Positions 60,659 through 64,000 of a DNA stretch of 64,000 nucleotides are shown piece after piece. Made by a program: the position numbers and the translations under genes. The stretch lies in assembly GCA_025667525.1 (NCBI GenBank), contig CM046875.1, positions 120,332,340-120,396,339 on the forward strand, in the 5' to 3' direction. Every line of letters begins with the position of its first letter. Position 1 is the stretch's first letter. A model generated the notes under the pieces. The model searched no databases and was not told the DNA's origin. It saw only the letters and a list, made by a program, of their open reading frames with translations. Origin of the DNA: Glebionis coronaria (taxonomy: Eukaryota; Streptophyta; Magnoliopsida; Asterales; Asteraceae).

Positions 60659-63337
60659 CTAAACCTTTTCAGGTTTGAGCCTGCCTTGTGGATCTTTAGT
60701 AGATAGCCAAGAAGATTGATGAGATCCACTGTTGTTCTTAGGTTGCCTATTCATCATATGGGTGTTATTGTTTGACCAAGAACAACCTGCTGAGGGCTTA
60801 ACAACAGCACTCAAATTTCCCAACCCAAAATACATGTGGTCTGAATTAAATGCATAATTCTGATTAAAGTTCTGAAAGTAGTTACTGGTTGGTCTATTAG
60901 GGATTAAACCATTGTTACTCCAATGATTAGAAGCTAAAGGAGAGGTCCTTCTAGAAGAAGAAAAAGATTGGGCACAAGGGTTAAGTCTTCTAGAAGAATA
61001 AGGAGCAACTCCTGGTGGACCAGGAGCAGGATATGCTTGATACATAGAAAGATGTTGATCATAAAAGTCACAATCTTTAATCAAATGAAATGTACTACCA
61101 CAAACAAAACATCTTTTATTCAAATGACCTTGTCTCATACTGCTAACTTTATTACACATAATTCTAGGAGAAACATTATTCCTAGGACTCAATGAACCAG
61201 AACTAGACACAGTTGAAGTAGAAGCAACTCTCTCTTCACTCTTCCTAGCACTAGTAGCAGCATGGTCATTTGTTTTGTGGCTTGTAGGTCTCGACTCTTC
61301 ACTTGAACCACATGATGTAGAGTCACTGGCTTTGTCACTGAAAGTACAAGAGACAAAGTCATTAGTATTAGTAGAACTTTTTGGGGACTCATGCATCTGT
61401 GATCCATCCAAGTCATTATGCCTAGAAGTGGGCATAAAAGTTCCTGTAAGAGGTGGAGGGACAGCATGCATTGCTGCAGCTGGTTGAAACCTATTGTAGC
61501 AAGGTTTTCCCTCTTCTTCCTTGTCAGGATCAAAGACACTTGAAAAAGATAGATCAAACACATCTTCTGAATCAATATATTTATCAAATCCTAACCCTCT
61601 TTTAGTCCTACCAGACATGCTACTATCAATTAACTTTGAAAGATTCTTAGGTGCATTTTGCCATTTTTCAAATCTTAACAGTGTAGCATCCAATTTTGCC
61701 TTCATGTCCTGCTTATCCTTGAGTGTCATCTTTTACCTTTTCAGTGTATTTAAGCATATTTGTTGTGTTTTCTAAATCAATATTCAGAATTCTAATTTTA
61801 TCTTCATATTCACGTTGTGTGTATTGAAGCCACCTCTTTTGTTGTTCTAATGTTTTAAAGAATTCTTATATGCTTGAACCTCTAAAAAATAATTATCATT
61901 TTGTTCATTTAAGTCATTATATTGAGACAACAATTCTGAGTATTTATCATGACAACCAAGAGGACAATGTTGTACCTGAGGTGAGATGCCCATAAGAGCA
62001 AACTCTTCTGCTTCCTCGGCATCAGACAGATTCCCAGCAATCATTGCAAACACGTCAGTAGAAGGTTCTGCTGTTTCCAGGGCAACATTTTGATGATCAC
62101 TCCAGTTGACCATAGAGTCAATAGACACCAAAGCCTTCATGTCATCCTTCACCTCCTGAATCTTGAAAGCTGAATACCTGCTTTTCTCCTGGTCATGCTT
62201 GTTAGAGCATTCCCTAGCAAAGTGTCCTTGCTGCTGGCAGTTATAACATCTAACCTTGCTTCTATCAAACCTTGCTGGCTCTCTTGGGTTGTAGTTAAAA
62301 TTTCGACCGGCTTTCTTCTCAAACTTGTGAACCCTAAGAGTGAGCATGGCCATCTGCCATTTGAGATCCATTTCATCCAGGTCAAGTTTATCAACCTGTT
62401 TGAAGTCACCAAAAGCAAGTTGCTGTTGAGGATCAACGTCAGCAACAAAAGAGTGAAGAACAGCTTCTACCATGCTACCAGACTTGGCTTTCGGTTCAGG
62501 AGTAGAAGTATGCTGAGAAGTATGCTGAGAAGACACAGTATAGCTTGGGATACTAGCATAAGACATGGGACTAGATCCCATGGAACTCACAAAGGTAGAG
62601 TTAGCAGGAGTAGGAAAAGAACCACTTGAGTATCCCCTCACATGAGGCTCAAAGGTTTTGAGCTTATGAAACAAATCATCAAAATTAAGATAGTCAAGCA
62701 CACCTTTTGCTTTGAGAGAGATTACCACCTGATTCCATGAGTAGGGTAAGGCTCTAAGAAACCTTGCATTGATATCTCCATTGTCAGGTTTCGATCGGAG
62801 TTGATTCAACTGGCTTAGTATCTTTTGGAACCTATCATACCCTTGATGGATACCTTCAGTTTCTGAGATCTTGAAGTTTGTGAATTCATCTCTCAGCATG
62901 GATCTTCGCATTTTCTTTGACTCCTCATTCCCACTAAACCTTGCTTTTATTCCATTCCAGATTTTTCTAGCATCGTCCAAATGATAAAAGTCACCCATGT
63001 GATCATCAGGAAGAGACTGAAGCAAAATAGTTTTTACTTTGATCTCCTTCTGAACAGTTGTGATTTCTTCATGAGTTTTAGGGTCAAGAAGAATAATACT
63101 ACCATTCTTGTCTCTTCAAATAGACTTCTTGCTGTTTCCATTCAGAATAATCTTCCAAAGATCTTGATCAGTGTTAGTGATCCAGCATTCCATCTTCATT
63201 GCCCAGCTATCATACTCATCCTTTTTCATAAGAGGAAACTTACCATTTGTGTTGGAAACCGTAGCAATGATCTGTTGAGGTTGCTGTGTTTTAAGGGTGC
63301 TATCTTCTCCTGTTTGAGTAGAACTTGAGGCAGACAT
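60659..63337 (-). pseudogene. gag: Copia gag polyprotein, broken, with two zinc knuckles
   Basis: The ATG at 63337 (MSASSSTQTGED) lies 56 nt after the PBS. The UBN2-type core has ARKIWNGIKARFSG, LSQLNQLRSK and NARFLRALP. CCHC knuckle 1 is CYNCQQQGHFAREC (near 62255-62210). A coiled block follows (LLSQYNDLNEQNDNYFLEV). A second half has LSKLIDSSMSGRTKRGLGF, a VPPPLTGTFMP motif and knuckle 2, CFVCGSTFHLIKDC (near 61115-61070). Breaks: a TGA after KKSI (about 63114), a frameshift pair around 61850-61735, and a stop before the protease. The same two-knuckle layout occurs in the decayed Copia gag at 9430-11963. Confidence 0.93.
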
Positions 63338-63393
63338 AATTAAACAAAAATGTTAGTAATAAGAAAAATTGATTCTTCTTGTATAGAGACTCT

Positions 63394-63410
63394 CCCAGGC
63401 TCTGATACCA
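63394..63410 (-). other. Primer binding site, initiator tRNA-Met type
   Basis: The minus strand reads TGGTATCAGAGCCTGGG, two bases inside the 5' LTR. It is the standard plant Copia primer site. Confidence 0.95.
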
Positions 63411-63412
63411 CT

Positions 63413-63890
63413 TGTTGGGTCCACTAGATGTGGATCTTGCAGCCTGTTAGGGATGGTGAATGACATCTGTAATCACAAGTCTATTCATAGAGAGAGACTC
63501 TAGATAAATCACACAGTATAAGTGCGGAATACAAATACTATGAACAAGAAGAACAAAGTAACTATAACGACTTGATCCTTTACTAAGATTTCTAATATTA
63601 ATATGAACTAGAATAATGTTTGATGAAGGTGTATCGAACCCTTCTGCCTAAGGTTCCTTTTATACTACAAGGAAACCCTAATACATCATTAAACCAAAAC
63701 ATGTAAAAATGATATGCATATCCTTTCCTAACATATCTCATGTATATCCTAACAGAATAATCTTTAAATAATAAAGTTTGACTTTCTATAAGACCAGGAG
63801 CACGTCTTGCTCCTACTACTACTAAGACCAGGAGGAACTACATACCTCCTAGTCTACCTATTACAAATAACTATTCCAAAGGTCCTAACA
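63413..63890 (-). mobile_element. 5' LTR of the Copia element
   Basis: 478 bp, TGTTAGGACC to CCAACA on the minus strand. A TATA-like TATAAAAGG lies near 63655-63664 on the minus strand. GAGAA follows outside at 63891-63895. Confidence 0.95.
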
Positions 63891-63895
63891 GAGAA

Positions 63896-64000
63896 AATGA
63901 AAGAACTATGTTTATTATCAAATGAAAACCACACCCTCTCCATCAAAGGAGAGGGCTTTTATACCAAGTCTACAAAGTGGGATTGGTTTACATATTGGGC
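63896..64000 (-). mobile_element. Continuation of the LTR-like sequence split by the Copia element
   Basis: It follows the right GAGAA duplication and continues the sequence that stops at 51871. It has a minus-strand TATA-like GGTATAAAAGCCC near 63955 and an 8-bp CCCTCTCC/GGAGAGGG stem next to it. It runs off the window. Confidence 0.45.

Larger units (their letters stand above)
51872..63890 (-). mobile_element. 12-kb Copia retrotransposon with an extra gene, broken
   Basis: On the minus strand: 5' LTR (63890-63413), PBS, gag, pol, spacer, extra ORF, tandem array, PPT, 3' LTR (52348-51872). GAGAA flanks both sides (51867-51871 and 63891-63895). By eye the LTRs (477 and 478 bp) differ at 10 sites plus two small indels, about 2 percent. 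That is roughly 0.8 million years at 1.3e-8 per site per year. Gag, pol and the extra gene are all interrupted. Confidence 0.95.

Overview
This is plant nuclear DNA with no host gene that I can support. It is a nest of transposable elements separated by AT-rich intergenic sequence. Three things point to a plant: Athila/Tat-type Ty3/Gypsy elements primed by a tRNA-Asp-like site, Ty1/Copia elements primed by initiator tRNA-Met, and Tourist and Stowaway MITEs plus a Helitron. The family is probably Asteraceae. That inference rests on memory of similar proteins: a LINE with an N-terminal RRM, and a Copia element with a long extra ORF after pol. It has not been searched.

Layout. 1-12614 is a three-layer nest. 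A non-coding Copia-like element (its 3' LTR at 2202-2500) lies in an old Gypsy element on the minus strand (gag-pro at 2501-4843, 5' LTR at 5519-8615). That Gypsy element lies in a decayed Copia element on the minus strand (gag, PBS and 5' LTR, 8616-12614). 12615-27000 is intergenic DNA with DNA transposons: a Stowaway MITE (12871-13140), a Tourist-like MITE (14397-18162) split by a Helitron (14490-17858), a PIF/Harbinger SANT-gene remnant near 20.5 kb, a large foldback (about 21.3-22.1 kb), a Mutator-type MITE (23009-23188), a second Tourist-like MITE (24083-24549), and a PIF/Harbinger element with a broken SANT gene (25061-26898).

28500-42849 is a complete, very young Athila/Tat-like Gypsy element on the plus strand. 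It has nearly identical 2.95-kb LTRs, the target duplication CTTAT, an open 1898-residue gag-pol gene, and a 2-kb non-coding 3' tail. It sits in an older LTR-like sequence that carries two tandem arrays. 42855-48980 is a broken LINE on the plus strand, split by a probable solo Gypsy LTR (43922-45570) that contains a cluster of TCGGAAT motifs. 48981-51871 and 63896-64000 look like one LTR-type sequence split by a Copia element (51872-63890, minus strand, target duplication GAGAA). That Copia element has broken gag and pol genes and a broken extra gene of about 2.8 kb between pol and the 3' LTR.

How the parts work. Each LTR element makes RNA from a TATA box in its LTR, primes reverse transcription at the PBS and PPT, and encodes Gag, protease, integrase and RT-RNase H. 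Only the 28.5-42.8 kb element looks able to supply its own proteins. The MITEs, the SANT-only elements and the Helitron would need proteins from elsewhere. The best leads are the young Gypsy element with four PPT-like motifs, the extra Copia ORF, the Helitron with a duplicated 5' end inside a MITE, and the TCGGAAT cluster.
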